Of a stretch of 64,000 nt of DNA, positions 1 to 10,200 are shown piece after piece. Under the pieces are notes generated by a model that was not told the DNA's origin, ran no database searches, and worked only from the letters and a program-made list of their open reading frames with translations. The DNA comes from Rhodovastum sp963804495 (GTDB taxonomy: Bacteria > Pseudomonadota > Alphaproteobacteria > Acetobacterales > Acetobacteraceae), in the NCBI GenBank assembly GCA_963804495.1, contig CAWDQN010000015.1, forward strand, positions 117,373-181,372, in the 5' to 3' direction. Each line of letters starts with the position of its first letter. Positions within the stretch are counted from its first letter, which is position 1. The translations under genes and the position numbers were made by a program.

Positions 1-1431
1 CACCGCATCCGCCATGGCGAAGCCTGGAATCTGCTGGTCGAAACGGGGCAGGGCGGCGCGGATGGCGGTGACGACAAACGCCGGCAGGCAGGCGGCGAGA
101 TCGGCGGGCTGGGTGGCCGGCTTGTAGGAGGGCACGACCGCGCCGAGCGCCGTCGATGCTCGCGCCGCGAGAAAATCCCCGACGCGCTGCGCTGGCGCCG
201 CATACAAGCCGCCTCCCGCGGCAAACGCGCGGGATTCCCAGTGCCGCTGTAAATCGATGCCAGCGAGCGGCCCGCCCGGGTAGTCGCGCTCCGGTGTGAC
301 GCCCACCACGATGCCGGCATTGGCGTTGAACTCAGCGCGCGAATACTGGCTCATGCCATTGGTCACGACGCGGCCGGGCTCGGAGGTGGCGGCCACCACG
401 CGCCCACCGGGGCACATGCAGAAACTGTAGACCGAGCGTCCATCGCCGGCATGGTGCACCAGCTTGTAGTCGGCCGCGCCGAGCAGCCGGTGGCCGGCGA
501 AGGCGCCGAAGCGGGCGCGGTCGATGACCGCCTGCGGATGCTCGATGCGCACGCCGAGGGAGAACGGTTTCGCTTCCATGAACACGCCGCGCGCCTGCAG
601 CGCGGCGAACGTGTCGCGGGCGGAATGGCCGAGCGCGAGCACCACCTGCTCGCAGCGCAGGTAGTCGCCCCCGGCGAGGTGCAGGCCGCGCAGATGGCGG
701 AGGCCGTCCGGCCGGGTGTCAACGTTGACGTCGTCCACGCGGGTGGCGAAGCGGTATTCGCCGCCGAGGCGCTCGATCGTTTCACGCATCGCCTCCACCA
801 TCGACACCAGCCGGAAGGTGCCGATATGCGGCTTGCTGGCATACAGGATTTCCGCCGGCGCGCCGGCGGCGACGAACTCGGTCAGCACCCTGCGGCCGAG
901 CCGGTTGGCTTCCTTCACCCCGCTGTACAGCTTGCCGTCGGAGAATGTGCCGGCGCCGCCTTCGCCGAACTGGACGTTGGACTCCGGGTCGAGCACGCCG
1001 CGACGCCACAGGTCCCAAGTGTCCTTGGTGCGTTCGCGTACCTTCCTGCCCCGCTCCAGGATGATGGGCCGAAACCCCATCTGCGCCAGCGTGAGGGCAG
1101 CGAACAGGCCGCAGGGGCCGGCGCCCACCACAACGGGCCGCAGTTTGAGCTCCACCGGGGCGCGGGCCACCAGCCGGTATTCCAGATCGGGCGTGGGCCC
1201 GACATGCGGATCGGCGGCACAGCGACGCAGCACTGCCGCCTCGTCGTCGAGCCCGAGGTCGAGCGTGTAGACCAGCACGATGGCGTGTTTTTTCCGTGCG
1301 TCGTAGCCGCGGCGGAACACGCTGAGGGTGCGAATGGCTGCGACCGCCACGCCGAGCCGCACCGCTGCGGCTTGTGCGAGCGCGTCGGGTGGGTGGTCGA
1401 GCGGCAGACGGAGTTCGGTGAGGCGGATCAC
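1..1431 (-). CDS. FAD-dependent dehydrogenase, COG2509 family (3' end cut by window)
   Basis: The first 477 codons of a reverse-strand gene run off the left edge. Near residue 100 the protein has the dinucleotide-binding motif VVGAGPCGLFAAL, followed by a second conserved stretch FGEGGAGTFSDGKLYSG that is typical of the uncharacterised COG2509 FAD-dependent dehydrogenases (usual length about 540 residues). The likely start is the GTG at 1431, seven bases after the stop of the DUF29 gene upstream, so the two are probably cotranscribed. The family has no settled substrate; a soluble flavin oxidoreductase is all that can be said. The reading frame is intact to the window edge. Confidence 0.85.
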   Translation of the reverse strand, partial: MIRLTELRLPLDHPPDALAQAAAVRLGVAVAAIRTLSVFRRGYDARKKHAIVLVYTLDLGLDDEAAVLRRCAADPHVGPTPDLEYRLVARAPVELKLRPVVVGAGPCGLFAALTLAQMGFRPIILERGRKVRERTKDTWDLWRRGVLDPESNVQFGEGGAGTFSDGKLYSGVKEANRLGRRVLTEFVAAGAPAEILYASKPHIGTFRLVSMVEAMRETIERLGGEYRFATRVDDVNVDTRPDGLRHLRGLHLAGGDYLRCEQVVLALGHSARDTFAALQARGVFMEAKPFSLGVRIEHPQAVIDRARFGAFAGHRLLGAADYKLVHHAGDGRSVYSFCMCPGGRVVAATSEPGRVVTNGMSQYSRAEFNANAGIVVGVTPERDYPGGPLAGIDLQRHWESRAFAAGGGLYAAPAQRVGDFLAARASTALGAVVPSYKPATQPADLAACLPAFVVTAIRAALPRFDQQIPGFAMADAV

Positions 1432-1437
1432 CCGGGA

Positions 1438-1956
1438 TCAGTCCGGCCAGAACGTCCCGTCCATGATCTGCGCGAAGCTCCATGGGCATTCGGCCGGAAA
1501 TACGTCGTCGGGCAACTCGGTCTGCGCCGCGGCGCCGCGGCGGGCATAGCGATAGGCAGAGGCGGTGGCTTCCGGCAGCCGCACGCCCAGGCTCGGATTG
1601 TCGGCCAGGTGGTTCTGCAACTGCGCGCGGGCTTCGGCGATGTTGATCTGCCAGGTATGACCCCGCAGCATAACCTGCTGCTGCCATCGCAGCAGACGCA
1701 GCAGCAGAACGTTGAGGCGGCTGATCAGCTCGCGCTGTTCGCCGCGGCCAAGGTTTTCGATTTCCTCGGCGATATGGGTGATGTCGGCCGCGTCCAGCCT
1801 TCCGGCCCGCAGCAGGGCAGCCTGCTCGTTCGCCCAGGCGTGGAAATCCGTATCATAGAGGTTGCTGCTGATATCGGCGCTCGCCTCTGCTGGGTCGGCA
1901 GCCGGGGTTGGCGCCGTCGTCACGCTTGCAGGCGCATTCTCACTCATGCCCGTCAT
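1438..1956 (-). CDS. DUF29 domain-containing protein
   Basis: A 172-residue soluble protein. After an Ala/Pro-rich N-terminus it shows the DUF29 signature: YDTDFHAWANEQAALLR, then IAEEIENLGRGEQRELISRL, then a Trp-rich stretch LLRWQQQ. DUF29 proteins are common in cyanobacteria and Acetobacteraceae and have no known function. The ATG overlaps the stop of the reductase gene upstream (ATGA at 1953-1956), so translation is probably coupled. The family call is firm; the role is unknown. Confidence 0.85.
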   Translation of the reverse strand: MTGMSENAPASVTTAPTPAADPAEASADISSNLYDTDFHAWANEQAALLRAGRLDAADITHIAEEIENLGRGEQRELISRLNVLLLRLLRWQQQVMLRGHTWQINIAEARAQLQNHLADNPSLGVRLPEATASAYRYARRGAAAQTELPDDVFPAECPWSFAQIMDGTFWPD

Positions 1957-2981
1957 CCCGGAATGCCCTTGCTGGTCGAATACTCGAAATGCAGCGCCGT
2001 GTCAGGGAATACGATCGGGTATATGGCGTGCGCCGCCATCGCTGCCTCGGAGAAACCCTGCAGAATCAGCTTCAGCTTGCCCGGATAGCTTGCCACGTCG
2101 CCAATGGCGAATACCCCCGGCACCGAGGTGGCACACGTGGCCGGTTCGACCTTGACATGATGGCGCTCAAGCGCGAGGCCCCAAGCGGCGATCGGGCCGA
2201 GATCCATCGACAGGCCGAAGAAGGGCAGCAGTACATCCGCCGTCAGCCGCCGCGTGCCGCCATCGAGGTCCGCCACTTCCACCGCCTCCAGCGCCCCGCC
2301 GGCGCCATGTAACGCGTGCACCTGGTACGGAATGACCAATTCGACCTCGCCGCGCGCGGCGGCATGGTCGAGCTGGGCGCCGCTCTCGGGGGCGGCGCGG
2401 AATTTGGCGCGGCGATGCACCACCTGGATCGAACCGGCGATGCCGCGCAACGCCAGCGCCCAATCCACCGCCGAGTCACCGCCGCCGGCGATGACCACCC
2501 GCTTGCCGCGCAAATCCTCCCGCCGGCGCACATAATATTGCACCGCGCCGGAGGCTTCATAGGCCGCCAGCCCGTCCAGCGGCGGGCGGTTGGGGCCGAA
2601 GGCACCGGCGCCGGCGGCCAGCACCACCGCCTTGCAGCGGATCACGTCGCCGTGGTCGGTGGCCAGGATGAATCCGCCGGCTTCGCCCTCCAGCCGCTCC
2701 ACCCGCCGCCCGAGCAGCCGGCCGGGGCTGAACGGGGCGATCTGCTGCTCGAGCCGGGAGATCAGTTCGCCCGCCTCGATGGCGGGGTGGGCGGGGATGT
2801 CGTAGATCGGCTTTTCGGGGTAGAGCGCGGTGCATTGCCCCCCCACTTCCGACAGCGCGTCGATCAGCACGCTGCCCAGCTTGAGCATCCCCAGCTCGAA
2901 GGCGGCGAACAGGCCCACGGGCCCGGCCCCCACGATGGCGACGTCGGTGGCAATTTGTTGCGGCAACGGAGTTTGTGTCAT
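1953..2981 (-). CDS. ferredoxin/flavodoxin--NADP+ reductase, thioredoxin-reductase-like type
   Basis: A 342-residue flavoprotein resembling the TrxR-like ferredoxin-NADP+ reductases of Gram-positives and alphaproteobacteria. An N-terminal FAD motif (VAIVGAGPVGLFAAFELG) is followed by GGQCTALYPEKPIYDIPA, which is characteristic of this FNR type. A central NADPH motif (VVIAGGGDSAVDWALAL) and a C-terminal FAD-contact segment (GVFAIGDVASYPGKLKL) follow. There is no CxxC redox pair, which argues against a thioredoxin reductase. The start at 2981 gives MTQTPLPQQ; longer reading is possible upstream but would run into non-conserved sequence. It would supply or take electrons from ferredoxins in the cytosol. 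Confidence 0.88.
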   Translation of the reverse strand: MTQTPLPQQIATDVAIVGAGPVGLFAAFELGMLKLGSVLIDALSEVGGQCTALYPEKPIYDIPAHPAIEAGELISRLEQQIAPFSPGRLLGRRVERLEGEAGGFILATDHGDVIRCKAVVLAAGAGAFGPNRPPLDGLAAYEASGAVQYYVRRREDLRGKRVVIAGGGDSAVDWALALRGIAGSIQVVHRRAKFRAAPESGAQLDHAAARGEVELVIPYQVHALHGAGGALEAVEVADLDGGTRRLTADVLLPFFGLSMDLGPIAAWGLALERHHVKVEPATCATSVPGVFAIGDVASYPGKLKLILQGFSEAAMAAHAIYPIVFPDTALHFEYSTSKGIPG

Positions 2982-3060
2982 GGGCGGCACCCTACCCTGG
3001 CGCGCGGCCGAGGCAAGCGGGAGGTTGAGGCGGCATGGTGGCGCGGCGCAGATTGTCGGC

Positions 3061-3552
3061 ATGCACGATCCGATCGCTCCCGGTCCCGCGCCCGGCTTGC
3101 AACGCGACCTGCCCGACCTGCACGCTACCGAGGCGCTGGCCGCCGAGGTGGCGGCGCTGGCGCGGCCGGGCGATGTCATTCTCCTCGACGGGAATTTCGG
3201 TGCCGGCAAGACCGCGTTCGCGCGTGCCTTTTTGCGCGCCGCCAGCGCCGATCCGTCGCTGGACGTGCCCAGCCCGAGCTTCACCCTGGTCCAGACCTAC
3301 GAAACGACGCGAGGGCTTGTGCATCATTTCGACTTTTGGCGGCTCGACGGGCCGGCGGCGCTGACCGAACTGGGTTGGGACGATGCGCGTGCCGGCATCG
3401 TGCTGGCGGAATGGCCCCAGCGCCTGGGCCCGCTGCGGCCGCCCGAGGCGCTGGAGCTGCGGATGGAGTTGCTGGCGGGCGACGCGCGGCGAGCGGTGCT
3501 GACCGGCTGGCCCGAGCGGATCGACTCGCTGCGCGAGGGGGACGTGTCGTGA
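3061..3552 (+). CDS. tsaE: tRNA threonylcarbamoyladenosine biosynthesis ATPase TsaE
   Basis: A 163-residue P-loop protein with Walker A motif GNFGAGKT around residues 45-52 and the family motifs PSPSFTLVQTYE and VHHFDFWRLDG. TsaE binds the TsaB-TsaD complex and drives the t6A37 modification cycle of ANN-decoding tRNAs. The start is the ATG at 3061; the gene is divergent from the reductase. Its TGA overlaps the GTG of the next gene (GTGA at 3549-3552). A tsaE next to an amino-sugar phosphate nucleotidyltransferase is a common alphaproteobacterial arrangement. Confidence 0.92.
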   Translation: MHDPIAPGPAPGLQRDLPDLHATEALAAEVAALARPGDVILLDGNFGAGKTAFARAFLRAASADPSLDVPSPSFTLVQTYETTRGLVHHFDFWRLDGPAALTELGWDDARAGIVLAEWPQRLGPLRPPEALELRMELLAGDARRAVLTGWPERIDSLREGDVS

Positions 3553-4282
3553 CCCGCCCGCACGCCGCCATGTTGCTGGCCGCCGAACTCGGCACCCGCA
3601 TGCGACCGCTCACCGAAGCCACTGCCAAGCCGCTGCTGCCGCTCGGCGGCCGGCCATTGCTGGACCACGCGCTCGACCGGCTGGCTGCCGCTGGCGTGGC
3701 GACGGTGGTGGTGAACGCCCATTGGCATGCCGACCAGTTGGACGCGCATCTGGCCGCCCGGTCCGCCGCGCCGCGTACCGCGCTGCGCCGTGAGCCCGCG
3801 CTGCTGGACACCGGCGGCAGCGTGCGGGCGGCGCTGGACCTGCTGGGGAGCGATCCGTTCTTCGTGGTGAACGGCAATTCCTTCTGGTTGGACGGTCCGA
3901 ACTCCGGCGCTCGAGCGGATCGCCGACGCCTGGGATGACACCAGCGCCGACGCGGTGTTGCTGGTGCACCGGACGTTTCAAACCCAGGCGGAAACCGGTC
4001 CCGGCGATTTCGCCCTGGACAAATGGGGGTTTGTCCGCCGGCGCGGCGACCGCGAAATCGTGCCCTACATTTACGCCGGCATCCAGATGGTGGCGCCCGC
4101 GCTGCTGGCGGACATGCCGGAGGGGGTGTTTTCCCTCAACCTTGTCTGGGACCGCGCCATCGCCGCCGGCCGCCTGCGCGGGGTGGTGCATGACGGGCTG
4201 TGGTTCCATCTGTCCACCCCGGCCGACCTCGCCGCCGCCGAAATCGACCCTGTGCGCGCAGGCCACCGGCGACAGCCGATGA
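3549..4282 (+). pseudogene. MurU-like sugar-1-phosphate nucleotidyltransferase, frameshifted
   Basis: The N-terminal part starts at GTG 3549 and carries the nucleotidyltransferase signature LLAAELGTRMRPLTEATAKPLLP and VNAHWHADQL. This resembles N-acetylmuramate-1-phosphate uridylyltransferase (MurU) of peptidoglycan recycling. Near 3900 the frame breaks: after FWLDGP the homology continues one base later as TPALERIADAWDDTSADAV. That second frame keeps YIYAGIQMVAP and GLWFHLSTPADLAAAE, then runs without a stop into addB. A TGA at 4280-4282, overlapping the addB ATG, lies in the third frame. Two extra bases would explain everything and give about 243 residues, the usual length. Sequencing error and true decay cannot be told apart here. 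Confidence 0.7.
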
Positions 4283-7209
4283 GGCTGGCGACCATCCCGG
4301 CCGAGGTGCCGTTCCTCGACACGCTGGCGTCGCGATGGCTGGCGGAACACGGGGCCGATGCGCTGGCGCGGGGGCTGATTCTGCTGCCGACGCGCCGCGC
4401 CGCCCGCGCGCTGGCCGAGGCTTTTCTGCGCGCCGGCGGCGGGCGGCCGATGCTGCTGCCCCGCATCGCCTCACTGGGCGCGCCGGACGAGGCGCCGCTG
4501 GCGCTGTCCGGCGCGCTCGACCTGCCGCCGGCGGTCGATGCGCAGGAGCGGCTGGGGGCGCTGGCCGCCCTGGTGATGAAACTGCCGGCCGATTTGGGCG
4601 GCGCCGGCGCCGCCGACCGGGCACTGCTGCTGGCGCGCGAACTGGCCGCTCTGATGGACGAGGCCGAACGCGCCGAAATCGATTTGCCGTGCGCCCTGGA
4701 GCAGGCTGTCGACGCCGCCTACGCCGAGCACTGGCAGGCGACGTTGCGGTTTCTGGACATCGTCACCCGCGCCTGGCCGGCGTTGCTGGCCGAGAACGGT
4801 TTGATGAACCCGGCGGCGCGGCAGGTGGCCCTGCTGCGCGCCCAGGCGCGGGCGTGGCGGGAAAACCCGCCGGACGAGCCGGTCTGGGTCGCCGGCACCA
4901 CCTCCGGCATTCCGGCCGTGGCTGGCTTGCTGCGGGTCGTGGCGCTTCTGCCGCGCGGTCAGATCGTGCTGCCCGGGCTCGACCTCGATCTCGCCGACGC
5001 GGCCTGGGAGGCGGCGGAGAAGTCCCATCCGCAGGCCGGGCTGAAGCATCTGCTCGCCGTGCTGGGCGCCACGCGCGGCGATGTGGTGCGTTGGCATGGG
5101 CCGTCCGTCGCGCCGGCCGGACGAGTGGCCACGCTGGCACAGGCGCTGCTGCCGGCCAGCGCGCTTTCCGCCTGGCGCGATCCCGGCCCGGTGGAGATCG
5201 ACGGAATGTCGCGCCTGGAGGCGGCGGATGAGCAGGAGGAGGCGGTGGCGATCGCGCTCATCCTGCGCGAGGCGTTGGAAAAACCGGGCACGCGGGCGGC
5301 GCTGGTGACGCCCGACCGGGTGCTGGCCGGGCGGGTGTCGGCCGAGCTACTGCGGTGGGGGGTCGTGGCCGATGACAGCGCCGGTGAGAAGCTCGGTGAC
5401 TCGCCACCCGCGGTGTTCCTGCGCCTGCTGGCCGCGGCGGTGGCCGCGCGGCTGGCGCCGGTGCCGCTGCTGGCGCTGCTGAAGCATCCGCTGGCGGCGG
5501 CGGGGCGGTCGCCGGCCTTGTGCCGGGCAGCGGCGCGGGATCTGGAAAAAAAAGCGTTGCGGGGACCCAAGCCGGCACCGGGCCTGGCCGGACTGCGGGC
5601 CCGTGCTGAAACGGCGGCGCCGGCCGCGCGCGATCTGCTCGAGGCGTTGGAATCCTGCCTGGAGCCGCTTTTGCGGGTGCAGTCCGCGGTGAGCATCGCG
5701 CCGGCCGCGCTGGTTGCCGCCCTGATCGAGGCCGCCGAGGCGCTGGCCACCACCGACTCCACCCCAGGCCCGGCGCTGCTGTGGGCGCAAGAGGAGGGCG
5801 AGGCGCTGGCGCTGCTGCTCTCGGGCGCGCGCCCGGCGCTGCGGCACCTGCCGGACCAGAATTCGTCGGTGCTTCCCGGCCTGCTGGACGCGCTGCTGGA
5901 AGGGGCAGTGGTGCGCAGCCGCCGGGCCCTGCGCGGCCGCGAAGGCAGCGAGCACCCGCGGGTGTTTATCTGGGGCCTGCTGGAGGCGCGGCTGCAGTCT
6001 GCCGAGGTGATGGTGCTGGGCGGGTTGGCGGAAGGTGTCTGGCCGCCGGCCACCGATCCCGGCCCCTGGATGAGCCGGCCGATGCGCACGCGTGCCGGGC
6101 TGCCCGGCACGGAAGAGATTGTCGGCCAGTCCGCCCATGATTTCTTTTTGTCCGCCTGCGCCGCGCCCGCCGTGGTGCTGTCCTGCCCGCGCCGGCGTGA
6201 CGGCGCTCCGGCGGTGCCGGCGCGCTGGCTGACCCGGATCGAGGCGTATCTGCGCGGGTGCGGCCGGGCGCTGACCCGCCATCCGGCCGCCGCCTGGGCG
6301 GGGCTGCTCGACCAGCCCGCCGGCCCACCGGCGCCGGTGTCGCCGCCCGCGCCGCGCCCGCCGGTGGCGCTGCGCCCGCGCCGGCTGAGCGTGACCGCGA
6401 TCGAAACCTGGCTGGCCGATCCCTACGCCATCCACGCAAGTTACATCCTCCGCCTGAAGGCCCTGAAACCCCTGGAGGAGGCGACCGATGCGGCCGATTA
6501 CGGTGCCCTGGTGCACAAGGGCATGCAGCACTTCCTGGAGGATGTCGGCGCCACCTGGCCCGCGGACGGGCCCGAGCGGCTGTGCCGCGCCATGGAGCGG
6601 GCGCTGGCCGAGGCCGGGTTGCGGCAGGCCCTGCAGGAATGGTGGCGCCCGCGTCTGCTGCGCATCGCCGCCTGGGTGGCGTTGCGCGAGGGCGACCGCA
6701 GGCGCGCCATGCCCAGCCTGATCCGCGGCGAGGTGAAGGGCGAGTGGCCGCTGCCGGTGCCGCTCGGTTTTCTGCTGGTCGGCCGCGCCGACCGGATCGA
6801 GCGCCGCGCCGACGGCAGGCTCGCCATCCTGGACTACAAGACCGGCCTGCCGCCGTCCGATCGGGAGGTGGAGGCAGGGTTTCGCCCGCAGCTGCCGTTG
6901 GAAGCGGCGATGGCCGCGGCGGGTGCCTTCGGTCCCGATCTCCGCGGCGAGACGGCGGAACTGGTCTACTGGCACCTCACCGGCGGTTTTGTCGCCGGCG
7001 AGGCGCGCAGCATCCTGGGCGCCGACGCCGCCCGCATCGCCGCCTCGGTCGCGACCGCACGGGAGAAGCTGGCAGAGCTCGTGACGGTGTTCGACGATCC
7101 CAACCGTCCGTACCTGTCCCAGCCGCATCCCGGCCGCGCGCCACGGTTTTCCGATTTTTCCCAGCTCGCCCGAGTCGCCGAGTGGGACCTGTCCGGGGAC
7201 GGGGCATGA
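4279..7209 (+). CDS. addB: double-strand break repair protein AddB (helicase-nuclease subunit)
   Basis: A 976-residue protein of the alphaproteobacterial AddB type. It begins MRLATIPAEVPFLDTLASRW and continues with LLPTRRAARALAEAFL, the degenerate helicase N-terminus. The C-terminal third holds a RecB-type PD-(D/E)XK nuclease domain with GRADRIER, then LAILDYKTG and a downstream PQLPLEAAM segment. With AddA it forms the RecBCD-like end-resection enzyme that feeds RecA. The ATG at 4279 was chosen because homology starts there and it overlaps the upstream stop, although the frame is open further upstream. Its own stop overlaps the addA start (ATGA at 7206-7209). Confidence 0.93.
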   Translation: MRLATIPAEVPFLDTLASRWLAEHGADALARGLILLPTRRAARALAEAFLRAGGGRPMLLPRIASLGAPDEAPLALSGALDLPPAVDAQERLGALAALVMKLPADLGGAGAADRALLLARELAALMDEAERAEIDLPCALEQAVDAAYAEHWQATLRFLDIVTRAWPALLAENGLMNPAARQVALLRAQARAWRENPPDEPVWVAGTTSGIPAVAGLLRVVALLPRGQIVLPGLDLDLADAAWEAAEKSHPQAGLKHLLAVLGATRGDVVRWHGPSVAPAGRVATLAQALLPASALSAWRDPGPVEIDGMSRLEAADEQEEAVAIALILREALEKPGTRAALVTPDRVLAGRVSAELLRWGVVADDSAGEKLGDSPPAVFLRLLAAAVAARLAPVPLLALLKHPLAAAGRSPALCRAAARDLEKKALRGPKPAPGLAGLRARAETAAPAARDLLEALESCLEPLLRVQSAVSIAPAALVAALIEAAEALATTDSTPGPALLWAQEEGEALALLLSGARPALRHLPDQNSSVLPGLLDALLEGAVVRSRRALRGREGSEHPRVFIWGLLEARLQSAEVMVLGGLAEGVWPPATDPGPWMSRPMRTRAGLPGTEEIVGQSAHDFFLSACAAPAVVLSCPRRRDGAPAVPARWLTRIEAYLRGCGRALTRHPAAAWAGLLDQPAGPPAPVSPPAPRPPVALRPRRLSVTAIETWLADPYAIHASYILRLKALKPLEEATDAADYGALVHKGMQHFLEDVGATWPADGPERLCRAMERALAEAGLRQALQEWWRPRLLRIAAWVALREGDRRRAMPSLIRGEVKGEWPLPVPLGFLLVGRADRIERRADGRLAILDYKTGLPPSDREVEAGFRPQLPLEAAMAAAGAFGPDLRGETAELVYWHLTGGFVAGEARSILGADAARIAASVATAREKLAELVTVFDDPNRPYLSQPHPGRAPRFSDFSQLARVAEWDLSGDGA

Positions 7210-10200
7210 CCGCGGCGGCGCGACAGCTTGCGCTAGAGCAGCAGCGCCTGGCCTCCGACCCGGCGGTGTCGGCCTTTGTTTCCGCCTCCGCCGGATCGGG
7301 CAAGACCAAGCTGCTGACCGACCGGCTGCTGCGGCTCATGCTCAGCGGCGAGAATCCGGCGCGCATCCAGTGCCTGACCTTCACCAAGGCCGCCGCCGCC
7401 GAAATGGCGGTGCGGCTGCAACGCCGGCTGGGTGCCTGGGTGACGCTGCCGGATGCGGCGCTGGCCGGGGAGTTGCAGGCTTTATCGGTGACGCCCACGC
7501 CGGAGACGCTGGGCAAAGCCCGCGCCCTGTTCGCCGAGGTCCTCGATCTTCCCGGCGGCATGCGCATCGGCACCATCCACGCTTTCTGCCAGTCGCTGTT
7601 GCGCCGCTTCCCGGTCGAAGCTGCGCTGTCGCCGCATTTCCGCCTGCTGGACGACATCGATGCCGAGGTGGCGTGGCGCGAGTCGCGGGAAGCGATGCTG
7701 GAAGGGGCGCATACCGAGGCGAGCCGCGCCGCCCTGACGGCGCTGGCCGGGCTCGCCTCCGCCGAGCAGTTCGGGCGGCTGGTGCGGGGGTTGCTGCAGG
7801 ACCGCGAGCGGCTCGAGGCGCTGCTGGCGCTCGATCCGGACCAGGTCGCGGCCGCTCAGCGGCGGGTGCTGGGGGTGGCAGGCGATGAGGCAGCGGTGAT
7901 CGCAGCGGCGTGCCGGTGGAACGCGGCGCCGCTGATCGCGGCGCTGCTTGTGGTTGCCGACAAGGGGGCGCCCACCAGCGCCGAGAAGGCGCGGTTCCTG
8001 CTTGAGTGGTTGTCCGGTCCCGCCGACGAGCGCGCATCGCAGTGGAGCGCCTGGCGCTGCGCGTTTTTGCTCGATGACGGCTCGCCGCGCGGCCCGGCCG
8101 CGCTGGTGAACAAGAAACTGGCCGAGCAACGCCCCGAGGTGGCGGCGTCCCTGTTGGCGGAGCAGCAGCGGGTGCTGGCGGTGGAGGATTTCTGCCGGGC
8201 GGCGCGGGTGGCGGCGGCTTCGGCGGCGCTGGTGCGCCTCGCCGGGCCGGTGGCCCGGTTTTATGCCGGCAGCAAGCAGGCGGCGGACAAGCTCGACTAC
8301 GACGATTTGATCGGCCGCACCGGGCGGCTGCTGGTCGATCCCGGCGCCGCCTGGGTGCTGTACAAGCTCGATGGCGGGCTCGACCACCTGCTGCTGGACG
8401 AGGTGCAGGACACCGCGCCCGCGCAATGGGCCATCGCCGGGCGGCTGACCGAGGAGTTCTTCGCAGGCGCGGGGGATCGCCGTACCGTATTCGCAGTGGG
8501 TGATCGCAAACAGTCCATCTACTCGTTCCAGGGCGCCGACCCGGATGGATTCGAAAGCTGGCGCGGCATTATCAGCCGGCGGGTCGCCGGTGCCGGGGCG
8601 GCATGGCGCGATGTGGGCCTGAACGTGTCGTTCCGGTCCGTGGCACCGGTGCTGGCGCTGGTGGACGCCGTATTCGCCGATGCGGCGGCGGCGCAGGGGG
8701 TGACCGCGCCGGGCTCGCTTTCGCACATCGCCGACCGCGCGGGGCATGCCGGGTCGGTGGAACTCTGGCCGTTGGCGCCGCAGCCGGAAGATGCCCTGGC
8801 CGAGCCGTGGACCGTTCCCGACCGCAACCTCGGCTCGGTCAGCGCGCCGCAGCGCCTGGCCGAGGCGCTGGCCGGCTGGATTGCGAACGAGACCGCCGGC
8901 GCCAGCATGCTGGAAAGCCGCGGCAGGCCCCTGCGGCCGGGCGACGTGCTGGTGCTCGTGCGCCGCCGCAATGCGTTTGCGCGCTCGCTGGTACGCGCCC
9001 TGAAAGCCCGCACAGTACCGGTGGCGGGGCTGGACCGGCTGGTGCTGACCGATCAGCCGGCGGTCGCCGACTTGTTGGCGCTGTGCGACGTGCTGCTGCT
9101 GCCGGAGGACGATCTGCAACTCGCCTGCGTTCTGACCAGCCCGCTCGGCGGGTTGTCGGACGACAGCCTGATGGAGCTGGCGATCGGTCGGAAGGCCTCG
9201 CTATGGGCCGCCCTGCGGGGGCGGGCCGGCGAGAGGGCGGACTGGCTTGCGGCGGATGGGTTCATCACCACGTTGCTGGCGCGGGTGGACTACGCTTCGC
9301 CGCATGCGCTGCTGGTGGAGGCGCTCGGCCGGCTGGGCGGGCGGGCGCGGCTGCTGGCAAGGCTGGGGCCGGACGCGGCGGAGCCGATCGATGAATTGCT
9401 GGGCGCCGCGCTGACCCATGCGCGCACCCACCCGCCGGGGCTGCAGTCCTTCCTGCACTGGCTGCGCCAGTCCGGTGCCGAGGTGAAACGCGAGGCCGAG
9501 GGGGCCGGCGGGTCGGTGCGCATCATGACGGTACACGGCGCCAAGGGGTTGCAGGCGCCGCTGGTGATTCTGCCCGATACCACCGCCCTGCCGCCTGATG
9601 ACGGGCCGCTGATGTGGGCGCAGGATCCGGATGGCGGCGCGGATGTGCCGGTCTGGTCGCCGCGCAAAGAACTGCGCTGCGCCGCATCCGGAGCGCTGCG
9701 CGAGGCGGCGGCGGCGCGGCAGCGGGAGGAGCACAACCGGCTATTGTATGTGGCGCTCACCCGGGCGGAGGATCGTCTGCTCGTGTGCGGCTGGCAGCCG
9801 CGCCGGGCGTTGCCGGAGGGGTGCTGGTACGAGTTGGTCGCACGCGGGTTCTCCTGTCTGGGCGCATCCCCGGCGACCTCGCCGTTGCCGTGGGAAGGCG
9901 CAGTGCTGCGGCATGCCTGTGGCCAGATACGACCGCCCGAAGCGGACGCTGGCGGGACAGGGGACGGGGGCGGGGCAATGCTGCCTGCCTGGGCCGGGCG
10001 GGCGCCCGACTGGACCCCGGCACCGCCGCCGCGCGAGACGGTGCCGCCCTCTCCGCTGGCGCCCAGCCGGCCGGAGGGGGCGGAACTCGGCCCGGTGCCG
10101 CAGGCAGCCAGTCCGCTGGCCGCGCGCGACCTCAGCGGCGCCAGGTTCCAGCGCGGCCAGATGGCGCATGCCCTGTTGCAGCATTTGCCCACCCTGCCCA

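Noticed and set aside
451..3938. Very long forward-strand open frames across the first 4 kb
   Set aside because: They are shadows of reverse-strand genes in GC-rich DNA; the reverse strand shows real FAD, DUF29 and reductase motifs.
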